DNA of 64,000 nt from Thozetella sp. PMI_491. Lineage: Eukaryota; Ascomycota; Sordariomycetes; Chaetosphaeriales; Chaetosphaeriaceae. Position numbers and translations under genes: made by a program. Below, piece by piece: positions 24,583-35,165 of this stretch. How positions within the stretch are numbered: position 1 is the stretch's first letter; every line of letters starts with the position of its first letter. The stretch lies in the NCBI GenBank assembly GCA_021432635.1, contig MU270019.1, positions 248,001 through 312,000 on the forward strand, written 5' to 3'. A model generated the notes under the pieces. The model worked only from the letters and a program-made list of their open reading frames with translations. It did no database searches and was not told the origin of the DNA.

Positions 24583-25603
24583 GGTAACTACTTGCAATTT
24601 ACTTTCAATCGATACCTGGGGCGTTCGGACGGATCATCAAGCTCCAAGGTTAGAGATCATGAAGAGCTCACGACGAGCCAGTACCGAACCGACAATTTGC
24701 AATGCCGACAGGGGCCTTTCCTTATCAGTAACATAGGGGTGGGTGCTTCGTCATTGCGGAGGCGGGCCCTGAAGATTCAGGCTAGCTCCCCACCATAATG
24801 CGGGCGATAGGGCGTGACCAGAGACCAAATCTTGGGCAGCGCACCAGGTTCATCCTTACCGCTTTGGGCCGTTCCAAGTGCGCGGGGATATCGAGATAGC
24901 TTGGCTTCCAGATACTTGAAATTAAGCTCTAACTACCTACTGGGGAGGTACCATCTCTTATCGGCAGGGGTTTTGGGATCCCGACACTGCCCTGGAACAA
25001 TAGGCGCCAGTATCCATGAAGCAAAGCGAGTGTACTCAAGTGAGGTAGGTACAGTTCAAGGCCGCCTATGGTAATTATGAAAGATTCTATGCATAGGTGA
25101 TGCAAGAGCATAAACAGAGAAGCTCTGCAATGCACATTCCGCGAACACACGCTATGCGACAAAGGCAGACGGCCAACGTAGGCGCAACCCGAAAAATGAA
25201 AAAAATTGGAAACCGTAGTGACATTCTTCAATGCCCACCAGCTGTATTGACAGCTACACACGCGACTGTCTCTTTCCTGCTATCGGAGGTGAGCAAGTGC
25301 CTGGGAATGTGGAGCGTTTGCGGCAGATCGGAACGCATCCGCAGACTACAGTGCAGAGGGCCGTGTCGCACTGGCGGGTGCGGCCCGCTGCCGCCAGCGA
25401 GGCACAGGTCAGCTCCGGACCTGGTACGTCTAGCCAAGCATGCGCAGAGAACGCCATGTTCTCCCATTCGTATAGGGGAGAGACCATGTGTTGATAAATG
25501 TTTTGCAACTGCAGCCGATTAAAATTGGGCTTCCAATGTATGAAAAGTTCAACAGCCAAACCACAAGACGACGATTGATAGAAACAAGAAATTCCGAAGC
25601 AAG
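24583..25603. promoter_or_regulatory. Divergent promoter region, regulator/oxygenase
   Basis: About 1 kb between head-to-head start codons. ORFs here overlap on both strands without domain signal. CGG-type half-sites expected for a Zn2Cys6 factor could lie here, but I could not single one out. Confidence 0.4.
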
Positions 25604-26977
25604 ATGAAGCTTACTACTTGCCCCGACGTTCCAGCCATCTCCCTCAAGGGTAAGGAAATCCAAACAGACCGTATCGGATACCCATTTACGGTTTCTCACT
25701 AAGAACATGGCCCAGACTATGAGGAGCGCAAGGAGGAGATAACAAAGCAGCTGATGGACGCGGCTGAAAACAGTGGTTTCTTCACCCTTATCGATCACGG
25801 CATCACCATCGATGAAATTGAGGCCCAATTTGCCCTCTCCAAGAAGTACTTTGACCTAGCTCAGGAGGTCAAGGACCGGATTCCGCATGATGTATCGACC
25901 AACAATGGGTACGAGAACAAGGTAAGCAGATCGATGCAGAGTCGGTGTCCTTGAGCTGGCGTTGATCGCATCGCGGTTCCAGTCCCAGATCCGACCGTCC
26001 ACGAACCAAGCCGATCAGAAGGAATCGCTTTGGCTACAGCGCGGTTCCGAGTGGCCGAGCGATGAGGACGTGCCGGACTTCCGCACCACGACGCAGAACT
26101 TCATCGACAAGTGTGACAAGATTTCACATCAAGTCTGTGAGTTGCTTGACCGCATGAGAACCAAAGCAAATTGGATACGGGTCAAGCTAATTTACAACGT
26201 GCGCCTGGAAAGTGGACTGCTTCGCCATTGCTCTAGGCTTTGAGCCAGATTACTTCCGCAAGGCAATGGATGTTTCGCACCCGGACTGCCTCACCCAGCT
26301 GCGAATGCTCCACTATTTCGCTACCGAAAATGCAAAGGGAACCTGGCGTGCCGGAAATCATACGGACATCGGCGGCCTAACTCTTCTTTTCCAGCGCGAT
26401 GGCGAGGATGGCCTGGAGATCTGCCCCGGACGAGAGAGTCATACCAGTTTCGCCATAGGCGACACGTTCTTCCCTCTTCCAGCAAAGACAGGCCCTATCG
26501 TGGTGAATATCGGGGACATGCTGAGTATGTAACCAATTACGCCTAATTTTACCCCGCTGTTGATGGTAGTTGCTTACCAGTCTGCAGTGGCTTGGTCGGA
26601 TGACCGCCTCAAGGCCAATTTCCACCGTGTCCGGGCGAAGGATGTGGGCTACAGCCCCGACCGCTATTCCATTGCGTATTTCAACACTGGGAGAAAGGAC
26701 TATATACTTCAGGGTCCTCTCAAGAAATAGTAAGCATCTTGCGGACAACGGAGCCCTTTGTGTTTCCTCACCCTACTAACTACCCTCAGTCCTGCCGTCA
26801 CTGTTAGCCAGTATTTCCTCGAGCATACGGAGAGACAGTTCGGGTAAGTATTTTCTCTGCTTAATTCGATCTCCTACGTCGCTAATTCTGTGTAATAGAC
26901 ATAACAGAAAGAAACAGCTGGAGGCCAAGGCCTTGAGGGATGCTCAGGGAGCCCCGGCAGTTGCTGCTTCTGCCTGA
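25604..26977 (+). CDS. 2-oxoglutarate/Fe(II)-dependent oxygenase
   Basis: Isopenicillin-N-synthase-like dioxygenase, 334 residues, in seven exons: 25604-25649, 25704-25921, 25983-26136, 26213-26524, 26588-26729, 26790-26843, 26899-26977. All junctions are in frame. The N-terminal DIOX_N part reads DVPAISLKEHGPDYEERK and NSGFFTLIDHGI. Iron ligands are His189 and Asp191 in NHTDIGG and His256 in NFHRVR, and the 2-oxoglutarate-binding pair is in RYS (269-271). It oxidises an unknown small substrate in the cytosol. Such enzymes occur both in secondary metabolism and in catabolic clusters. It is convergent with the FMN dehydrogenase and divergent from the Zn2Cys6 regulator, which suggests one small pathway. 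Confidence 0.88.
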
Positions 26978-27319
26978 GCATTTACCAGCACCGGATAATG
27001 CTTGTTAAATTGATAACGTAGTACAAGTACACTTAAAATACAAACCAAAATAGTTATATGAATGAACTATACTTGCAAATGTGGTGAGCTACGTCATCGT
27101 CTAACAAGGGCATATGCCCTGTCGCGGCCCTATAATAGCTGTAGTGCTACACGCGGGGCATGAAGGAATATATCACTCCAAGAGAAATTTGTGATAGATG
27201 AGCTCATAGTGATAGATAGTCCTTAGTTTCTTTTATCGCCACGGAATCTCTCAGCGTCAAGCAAAATGTTTGGAACTTAATAAATGTATTTCATGCGGCT
27301 ATCACTATCCGTAGCCTGA
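26978..27319. other. Intergenic between convergent genes
   Basis: AT-rich 342-base spacer between two convergent stop codons; presumably holds both poly-A regions. No gene seen. Confidence 0.6.
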
Positions 27320-28962
27320 CTACAGCCTGGAGGCATAGGCATAGATGACCGCCGAGCTATCAATATACGTGGCGTTCAAGTCCTCCACCTTGGTTACGCC
27401 AAGCAAAGCCATGGTAGTAGCAACTTCGTGGCTTAGGATATTGATAGCCTTGGAAACACCCTTTTCTCCGTACATCAATGAGTATAAGAACCCTCTTCCA
27501 ATGCCGACTGCCTTCGCCCCGAGGCAGAGCGCTTTGACAATATCTGTTCCACGTGTAACCCCACCGTCCACGATAACCTCGCGCTTAGTGAAGACATTTG
27601 GGCAGTGTCTATGAATCTCGAGCAGCGTATCCACTGCGGAAGGCGCTCCCTCGAGCTGCCTGCCGCCGTGGTTGGAAAGCCATGGGTGTACTTCGGGATA
27701 GCCAAGACACATCTCAGCGTCCCGCCAGCTTTGGACCCCCTTGATTGCAATCGGGAGGTCCGTGATAGAACGAAGCCACTTTATTGAGGAGCTCCAATCG
27801 AAGTGTGGGTACAGAGCTCTACCGACATCCCAGGTTAGCACATTAGGCGCATTTCAAGAATGACGTTAGAGAGCACGTACGGGCGGGTAACCGATATCCC
27901 CCCCTCCACGACTTGGTCGTCATTATCGATATTGCCCTCAACAGAGCTCTGTAACTCTTGCTCAATAGCAAGCCTTCGATCTCTCTCCCTGTTTCCCGTC
28001 ACAATGGCATCCACGGTTAGTGCGAAGCCTTTATAACCTCTCTCAATGGCGCTGCGAATTTCCTTCTCGGTGATAGCAAGATCTGCCATAGCATAAATCT
28101 GCCAGTACAGAATTTGGCCAGGAATCCTCGCATCTGCAATCTCGCCTTGCGAACACCCCGCCGCGTTCGACACCCACTGTAGGACACCGCGTCGTCCAGC
28201 CGCCTTGGTTATGAGGACTTCACCAGTCGGATGCGCAAGCTTTCCGCCACCGGCAGGTGATACGAAGAACGGAGTTGCAACTTTTGTTCCTAATATAGAA
28301 GTAGACAAGTCGACGCCGTCGTGGACGGGGCACAGAATACGCGGGCAGAAGCGAATGGACTTCCAGGAGAGACGATTCCAATCAAGCGTCCGCTCGTCAT
28401 CTGCTCCAGCACGATAGACTTCTGTGCATAAGCCGACTGGTGCAGAACCTGCATAGGTACAGAAGGTTGATGTGTGACTTACAAGCGAACGACTCCGGTG
28501 CTAGCAGCTTAGACGCTGCCATCTCGAAGTCTCTGATCGTGATGAGAGACTTCAGTCTGATTGACTTCTGGCGGAGCGCAACCAAGTCTGTAGACGACGC
28601 GTGCTGGGTCCCATTGGCTTCCGGAGGTTCAGCGATGGGTCCAAGCCTCTGGCTGTGTTTTGTATGTTAGCCAAGCTCTCTTAGCGACGATTGTTAGTCC
28701 TTACTCTGGCGATAGGTACTTATCTAGTGTGTCCGAAGAGTGGTGCGCGTTAAATGCATCCGTGGCGTCTCTGCCAGCATATCGCAAGATAACACCCGCC
28801 CCTCCCGGGTGCAAGTCAATAAAGCTGGTCACATCGTATGCAAAGCCTTCAATAACGACCCAGCAGCTCTTCCGAGAAGAGTGCTCCAGAATCTCAGCCC
28901 TACTGCGTGTTAGATCGGCCAAGGGTAGAAGAAAATGCCAAACGATATTACCTTGTGATCAT
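27320..28962 (-). CDS. Cytochrome b5-FMN 2-hydroxyacid dehydrogenase (flavocytochrome b2-like)
   Basis: Oxidises an L-2-hydroxy acid, probably L-lactate or a relative, passing electrons from FMN to a fused b5 haem. 481 residues in five exons: 28952-28962, 28705-28902, 28483-28652, 27881-28448, 27320-27818. The b5 domain has WVVIEGFAYDVTSFIDLHPGG with haem His35 and a second His at 57/58. The FMN domain shows AGADDERTL, ILGTKVATPFF, GKLAHPTGE, LPIAIKGVQ and the catalytic His366 in SNHGGRQLEGAPS. The tiny first exon (11 nt) is supported by a CTAACACGCAG acceptor. One intron is only 34 nt (28449-28482) and is required to keep frame. No mitochondrial presequence is obvious, so it is probably cytosolic. 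Divergent from the permease gene. Confidence 0.88.
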
Positions 28963-29487
28963 TGTTCGGACCAAAGAATTAGTGATAGAAGAAGACCTAT
29001 GCAAACTTCTCTGGCAGCTTCGTCACTTTTTACGGCCAATGCCCGCCAAGGAACGATCTCGCTGCGCGGCATAACTAGATAGCGGAGGAGGGAGCTGTAA
29101 CCCCTGTGCTGAAGCTAAGTTGGGGCTCGGACCGACAGCTTCTTATCGCCTCCACAAATGACTTCCCCATAGTGAGATATGTACAGTACCCACTTGTTGG
29201 TTGAAATAGCAGTCTAGGGGGGGTCCTCTTATCGGCTTCTAATCTACTGCGGCAGCGGCCCACAGCACTGGGCCGGGGTGCGGGTGCGTTCCGACCATGC
29301 AAGGCACAAAGCGTAGTAAACGCTAATAACTGACTGGGATGAATTCTAAGGCGCGGTGCCGGTAAACCGATTAAGAACTCTCTGCATTCTCAAATAGCGA
29401 GGCCGACGCTGCAGCTGCCTTCATCCTGCCGCACTTGAGGATCGCGAACTCAGGATCAAACACCATCGAGCACCTCATTGGATTGCT
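28963..29487. promoter_or_regulatory. Divergent promoter region, dehydrogenase/permease
   Basis: 525 bases between head-to-head start codons, no supported ORF. Likely shared control of an oxidase and its transporter; no motif assigned. Confidence 0.4.
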
Positions 29488-31500
29488 ATGTCGTCCGACA
29501 AGAAGGAGATGGATGCTGCGAGCGGGATGGACGTTGAAAATGCAAGCCATACGCGTTCCCACCCCTGCCCACGGGTCCCCAGCTACTGCTAATACGTGGA
29601 TGATGCACAGGGAGAGGTCGGCGACATTTCGAAAGCTACCAAGATCGAGGGTCTTGCAAAGATCGGAGTCGACAAGGAGGCTGCAGAGAAGGACAAGGCG
29701 CTGGAACTTCTTTCGGCCCAGATTGACTTTGATCCGAACTCCGCCGAAGCGAAGGCAGTGTTAAGAAAGATTGACCTGAAAATCATCCCGATGGTACTAG
29801 TCGTGTACACCCTCATGCTCGTTGTGAGTTGTGACCTGCCTTCATCTAGCTGTTGCTCGTTGTGGCTCACGCCGACATCAGGACAAAAACAGCCTTTCTT
29901 ATGCGGCCATCATGGGCGTCAAGACGGATGCAAATCTCACAGCTAGCGAGTACTCTTGGCTTGGGTCCATCGTCTAGTAAGCTTTTGCGCTGAAATGCAC
30001 ATGCGGTTGTTTCACCGAGCTCTAACTCTGCTTTCTAGCTTCGGATATCTCGCAGGCGAAATTCCCTCCACCTTTTTCATGCAACGCATTCCTCTTGCCA
30101 AGTACTTCTCCGGCATGGTCATCATCTGGGGCGGAATCGTTCTTATGCATGCAGCCTGCCATGACTTCGGTGGCCTAGCGGCGGTCCGTTTCCTTCTGGG
30201 CGCCATTGAGGTCTGCACTGCGCCTTGTGTCATCTATATCCTTGGATCATGGTATACAAAGGAGGAGCAGATCGCGAGAGTGGCCCTGTGGTACACCAGC
30301 TCGGGATTTGGGAACCTATTTGGAGGCTTCTTTGCTTGGATCATATACCAGGCCGGGTCGTTTCGGTGGCAAGGATTGTTCCTGTTCGAGGGCGGTCTCA
30401 CCTTCGTCCTTGGCATTGTACTCTACTTTACTCTGGCCGCTAGTCCCACGGATGCGAAGTGGTTGAACAAAAGGGAGAAGACTATTGCTCTGGAGCGGTG
30501 CAGATCCAACAAGACCGGGACGGAGGTCTGGAGATTTAACAAGGAGCAGCTCAAGGAGTCGTTCCGTGACCCGAGATTCTACCTCATTTTTATGTTGCTA
30601 GTCTCGACCGGTTTGCCGAATGGGGGCTTGACTGTTTTCGGTACGTCTACGCGCCTTGCACTGCGATGGGAACTCGAAGGCTGAACAAGCTCTATAGGAC
30701 CGTCTATCATCTCCGCCTTTGGATTTACTAATGAGCAGTCCACGCTGTTGAGCATGGCCCCAGGCGCAGCAGCGGTTTTTGGTACCTTCGTGGCACTGTT
30801 TGTCGCAAAGCACACGAGCAGAACAATCGGCGGACTCTGGACGCTTCTCCTGTCATGCGTGGGCGTTGTCATGATGCTTACAATCCCCGAGGAGCATGCT
30901 GCTGCGCGATACGGTGGCTACATATTGACCTTGCAATGTGAGTAATTGCTACTTATAATGGACCAGTCACCTGCTGATCATGCCGAAGTCCCGATAAGCG
31001 TCATGTTTCTAATCACGTTCATGACTGCCGGAGTGGGTGGCTCTACCAAGAAGCTTGCTTTTGGTGCATCATACCAGCTGGGGTACACAGTGGGTAATAT
31101 CATCGGCCCGCAGACATACAGACAGCAAGATGCGCCAAACTATTACGTATGTAACATCAAATCCCTTCCGAGATGATCAGCATCTATGACCAACAGTTTC
31201 TTGAGTGCACCATGACTCACATTTATCCTCTAGACTGCTAAATACACGATGCTTGCATTTCTATTGATTACTATGGTCCTCCTCGCCAGCATTGGTCTCC
31301 TCCATATGTACTGGAACAAGCAGCGAGACCGACAGGACGCCCTTGACGCTCAAAGTAAGACCGCAATCACTAATGCGATGATCAGATATCTAAACGTTCT
31401 AACTACATGACCAGATGGAATCGAGCACATCGCAATCGATAATGAAGAGTTTGCTGATTTAACAGATTTCCAGCTGAAGTCGATGAGGTATCCAGTATAA
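29488..31500 (+). CDS. MFS permease, Dal5-type anion:cation symporter
   Basis: Twelve-helix plasma-membrane transporter of the allantoate permease family, whose members carry organic anions such as allantoate, nicotinate, biotin precursors or tartrate. About 533 residues in eight exons: 29488-29574, 29611-29823, 29882-29976, 30039-30640, 30698-30937, 30989-31146, 31234-31354, 31415-31500. Family features: LRKIDLKIIPMVLVVYTLM before helix 1, DKNSLSYAAIMGV, YLAGEIPSTFFMQR, VRFLLGAIE, ILGSWYTKEEQ, and SYQLGYTVGNIIGPQTY late in the protein. The first intron (29575-29610, 36 nt) is tentative, so the first 29 residues are less certain; the rest is firm. It faces the FMN hydroxyacid dehydrogenase, so it may import that enzyme's substrate. 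Confidence 0.88.
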
Positions 31501-31679
31501 GTCCGTAGGGCCTGTATAGCAGGATGGACTCGGGTAAACTTCTCAGGTTCTAGTCTTGTGGCATGAACATTGATGGCAGTGAATAATTTTTCATGTACAA
31601 GACAGGCTAGAGAAGAATAGCAAAAAAACGAATACTGAAACACTTCTTCTGCCTCGTTAAGACTTATGCCTGAGGCTCT

Positions 31680-34009
31680 TCATATAAGATATGTTGCGAT
31701 CAAGAGCGAAGCATAGCCTATGATGACGATATCATAAGCCTCGCTCGGACCAAAATGCCAGCGATCAATGTACTCCTCAGTCATCGTTTTGTCAGCATAT
31801 CTGGCCCCCATTTCGTCCCTCTTTCCCATGCTCTTGACTCGATCCCCAACGTCTGGTGGTGAGAACATGTAGTTAATAGGAACGGAACAGGATAGGAGGA
31901 CGTGAGCCGTAGACGGAAGCGTCCAGGCAATAGTACGGAGAAATTCGGAGTAAAATGTCTCCGGGGTTGTTTCCAAGTAGATTCGGTAGGAAGCGTAGGC
32001 ATGACCGAGAATGGTTGTCGCTATGACGCCGACATGGAATAGGACGCCGTAGTCGAAGAGCATGGTTTTCGCGCGTGCCAAGAATGGGGCACGCTTGACA
32101 GGATCGCGTTCGTAAAGAGCATTCGCTATACTTCCACTGGCAGCGAATCTCGGCTTCGTTCCTCCGAGCCAGCGAGGTAGGTGAAAAGAGCGCATGAATC
32201 CAACCACATAGTCTTTTTTGGTAACAGGTCAGCTGAATGGTATGGCCTTGAAGATAGTACTGGGAAAACATGAGAATACTTACAAGGGGCCATGTAGCTG
32301 GTGGTGATCTTGGTCCGATTTAAGGCGCGGTAGCTGCATACCAGCGTGCGCTTGTGGTCACAGACCCAGTTCCAGAGCGTGGTGGCGCAGAGCAGACGGA
32401 TGAGGGTTTTGGCAGTCTCCAAATCTCGAAAGACAATAGGCGCGCCGACGAAGGCCGTGTGCAACGGCATGACAACCATCATGGCCGTGTCGACAAAGGG
32501 TAGAATGTACAGCGTCCAGATCATGGAGAAGGCACAGAGTCGCTGCTGCCAAGTGAGCGCTCCACAGAGGCGCTTTGACAAGAAATACTTGAAGTGCATG
32601 CACATCTGGACACCTCCGATTTGCTGTGGGATTGTGAGCCAATCTGCCCTTGCGACGGTCTCCCCTAGAAGCGGGTGGAGACTTACCCATCTAACAAGTT
32701 GCTTAACCGACGCCCAGTACGAACCGGGTACCAAGCCATACTGAAGCCCTTCAGACATATGCAGGGTGTGCCACCCTTTTGTGAGCATCAGAGTGGAACT
32801 GAAGGTGTCTTCGAGCAGACTCGTGGTGGGGAAACCACCGATATCCAAAATCGCCTCGCGCCGGACGATGAAGCCCGATCCAGAATTTATAGCACAATGT
32901 ACGAGGCCGCGGAAGACACCGTCAAGATTCCAGGTATCACGGCCGTTCTGGCAGAGGATATCGTTGGCAGGAGTGTGGTAGAAGCTCTGTGTTTATCAGG
33001 AGTTAGGACGTTGCTTTAATGGGTACAGGACGGTGATGACTGAGGTAAAGGGCACTTACCTGTGACGGGCAAGCCACTCCTAGCTTGGGATCCGCCAATA
33101 TTTGGGGCAGGACTGCGCGGAGCCATCTCTTCTCCGGGATCATGTCGGCATCCAAGCTAGCGATATACCGTGCAGGGCCTCCCGGCAAGGTGGCCATGAA
33201 AGCAATGGCATGGTTCAGGTTGCCAGCCTTGAAGTCTGGGATCGATGGTCGGGGCCTGGCAGTGTAGTAAAGCCTATCGCACTTCAAGCTAGCAACCCAG
33301 TCTCGAAGCTCGGCGCTATTGCCGTCGTCTGTGACGACGAGTCGATACCTCTGGGCTGGGTAATCGATCGCCAGGGTTCCCAGGATGGTATCCTGAATCA
33401 CATCGAGCGGCTCTTTGCAGCAGGTAATAACCACATCGACCGTAGGAACGTCGTCGCCCACGAGACGGAGAGTCTTGACCCACGGCCCCCAAAGGGCGTA
33501 CACGTGCGCCGCAGCTAACAGGATACTGGCCACTGATCGAAAACTCGGTCAAAAAAAAGCGTCGTGGGAGGCAGAGCTTGCAACAGCTTACAGAATGATG
33601 CGAAACTTATGGCGTAAACAAGTATTGTGAATGCCAGCACATAGCTCATGGAGTCTTCCCGGACAATACTGTTCAGGGTCTTGTAGACGATAAGCGCGTG
33701 GCAAACATTGATGCTAGCACTTATAACGGTACCGAGGCCCCATATCCTGATCAGGCGCACCTTCCATTGCGCAATATAAAGAGGGTCATTATCTTCACTG
33801 GAGGTTACCTCTCGTATCTCCCAGCCTTGACCTTCATGGACGAAGTCGTGGCGTTTTTGGAACTCAAAAGTCTTTTCGAGGATCGTGGCTGGTTCATCGG
33901 GGGAGAGCTCGCTAGGAGAGAGTTCGATGATGGACGTAATGGGCACAAGCTTCGGCTTGTCACGGCGATGCCGCAGATCCGTAATAGTAGATACCTGAGT
34001 GAAAGACAT
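31680..34009 (-). CDS. Processive family-2 glycosyltransferase (cellulose/hyaluronan-synthase-like)
   Basis: Membrane glycosyltransferase of about 687 residues that should polymerise a beta-linked polysaccharide from UDP-sugars and extrude it. Exons: 33592-34009, 33060-33532, 32687-32986, 32284-32623, 31680-32212. All catalytic motifs are present: DDG (208-210), DAD (267-269), ED (356-357) and QLVRW (393-397), the QxxRW signature of processive enzymes. Two membrane spans precede the catalytic loop and several follow it. The layout fits the ascomycete GT2 family related to Cryptococcus Cps1 and to the GT2 reported as needed for hyphal growth in Zymoseptoria and Fusarium (from memory). An 8-T run that seems to break the frame lies inside intron 1 (33533-33591). 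It sits next to a polysaccharide lyase and a galactose-oxidase-like gene. Confidence 0.88.
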
Positions 34010-35165
34010 GGGAAAAATTGGTTACCTTGCTGTCTTTTTGACCACTATACATGGTAACCGCCAACGCCTCTATATATACGCATATCTTGCTCAAGGACAA
34101 GGCATTTCGCAGCCTTGTCTCGGAACGATTGATCCATCCCTTAATCATCGCAGCGCCGACATCCGTAATGTCGGTTGTGAAACCAACGGTATCTTCCTAG
34201 CACCATGCTTGCTGAAGGCGCCACGGTCTGGTGTTGATGCCAGGCTGGGCAATTTGAGCTATACCTTACCCCCTAGCTGTGACTGTGCTGCGTAGCGAAG
34301 GGACTTTGACGAATTAGAGACCACCGAGTCCAGAACGGGTAAGGCTAGACAAAAGGACCCTTTTCCTGATCTGAATAACTGCCAAGTTCATGCGGATGGC
34401 AAACTTCGTATGGCCGGCCCCCAACATGTCTTATCGGGCAATAAAAATCACGGGCCTCCACACCCGGCAACCAGATATTGCAATAAATATCAGTTGGTTC
34501 GTAGCCGACTTGACTCGTCTCGGCGAATAGCGTTGCCAGCATCGACATAGTTTCGGGTATCTCTCCGAAATCGCCTATTCAGCCTCGTGCTAGCATTGCT
34601 AAGACAAAAGGCCCGCACACAACCAGGATAGATGCATGGCTGGTGGTGCGTGAAACAGCTTCCAGGCCGCCCCTGCCTATGACCGTGCCAACGAGATGCC
34701 TCAGACTATTGTCTCGCGTGCCCTCAAATATCGGAATATGCTTCGGAGTGACCTAGCTGTCGACTGGAACTGGGGTACATACACCACCTAAGACCGCCTT
34801 TAGGCCGGCCTTGGCCCATTTCGCGGCACAAGCACAGGCAAACGAGCATGCGCATCGCCCCACTTGGCACATGAGCTGGGGCATCTAATTACCACAACGG
34901 AGTCAAAGCTATAACCCGATGCGTCACCTGAATCACATTTGTGAATGCCGGGGTTTTCCAGGGTGAACACCCCGACGGTCCGATAAGGTGTCGTTACCTC
35001 TGGTACAATTCATCTTGTACGGCAAAGTCGGTGTAGAGGTAACTTCGCTTAGGACCCTCTGTTGACCTCTTTCGGCCCTGCCTCACCAAGAATGTGCTCC
35101 TGAGTACCTCGGCGTACCTACGCTGCAAGTGAACCCATCCGCCATCCGACCTAGACTACTTGCCA
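34010..35165. promoter_or_regulatory. Divergent intergenic region, glycosyltransferase/lyase
   Basis: About 1.15 kb between head-to-head genes. No supported ORF. It contains short complementary stretches around 34.9-35.1 kb. Possibly shared control of polymer synthesis and processing. Confidence 0.4.

Noticed and set aside
33541-33591. Frameshift at an 8-T run in the glycosyltransferase
   Set aside because: The run lies inside an intron (33533-33591) with a GTAAGC donor; the spliced frame is continuous.
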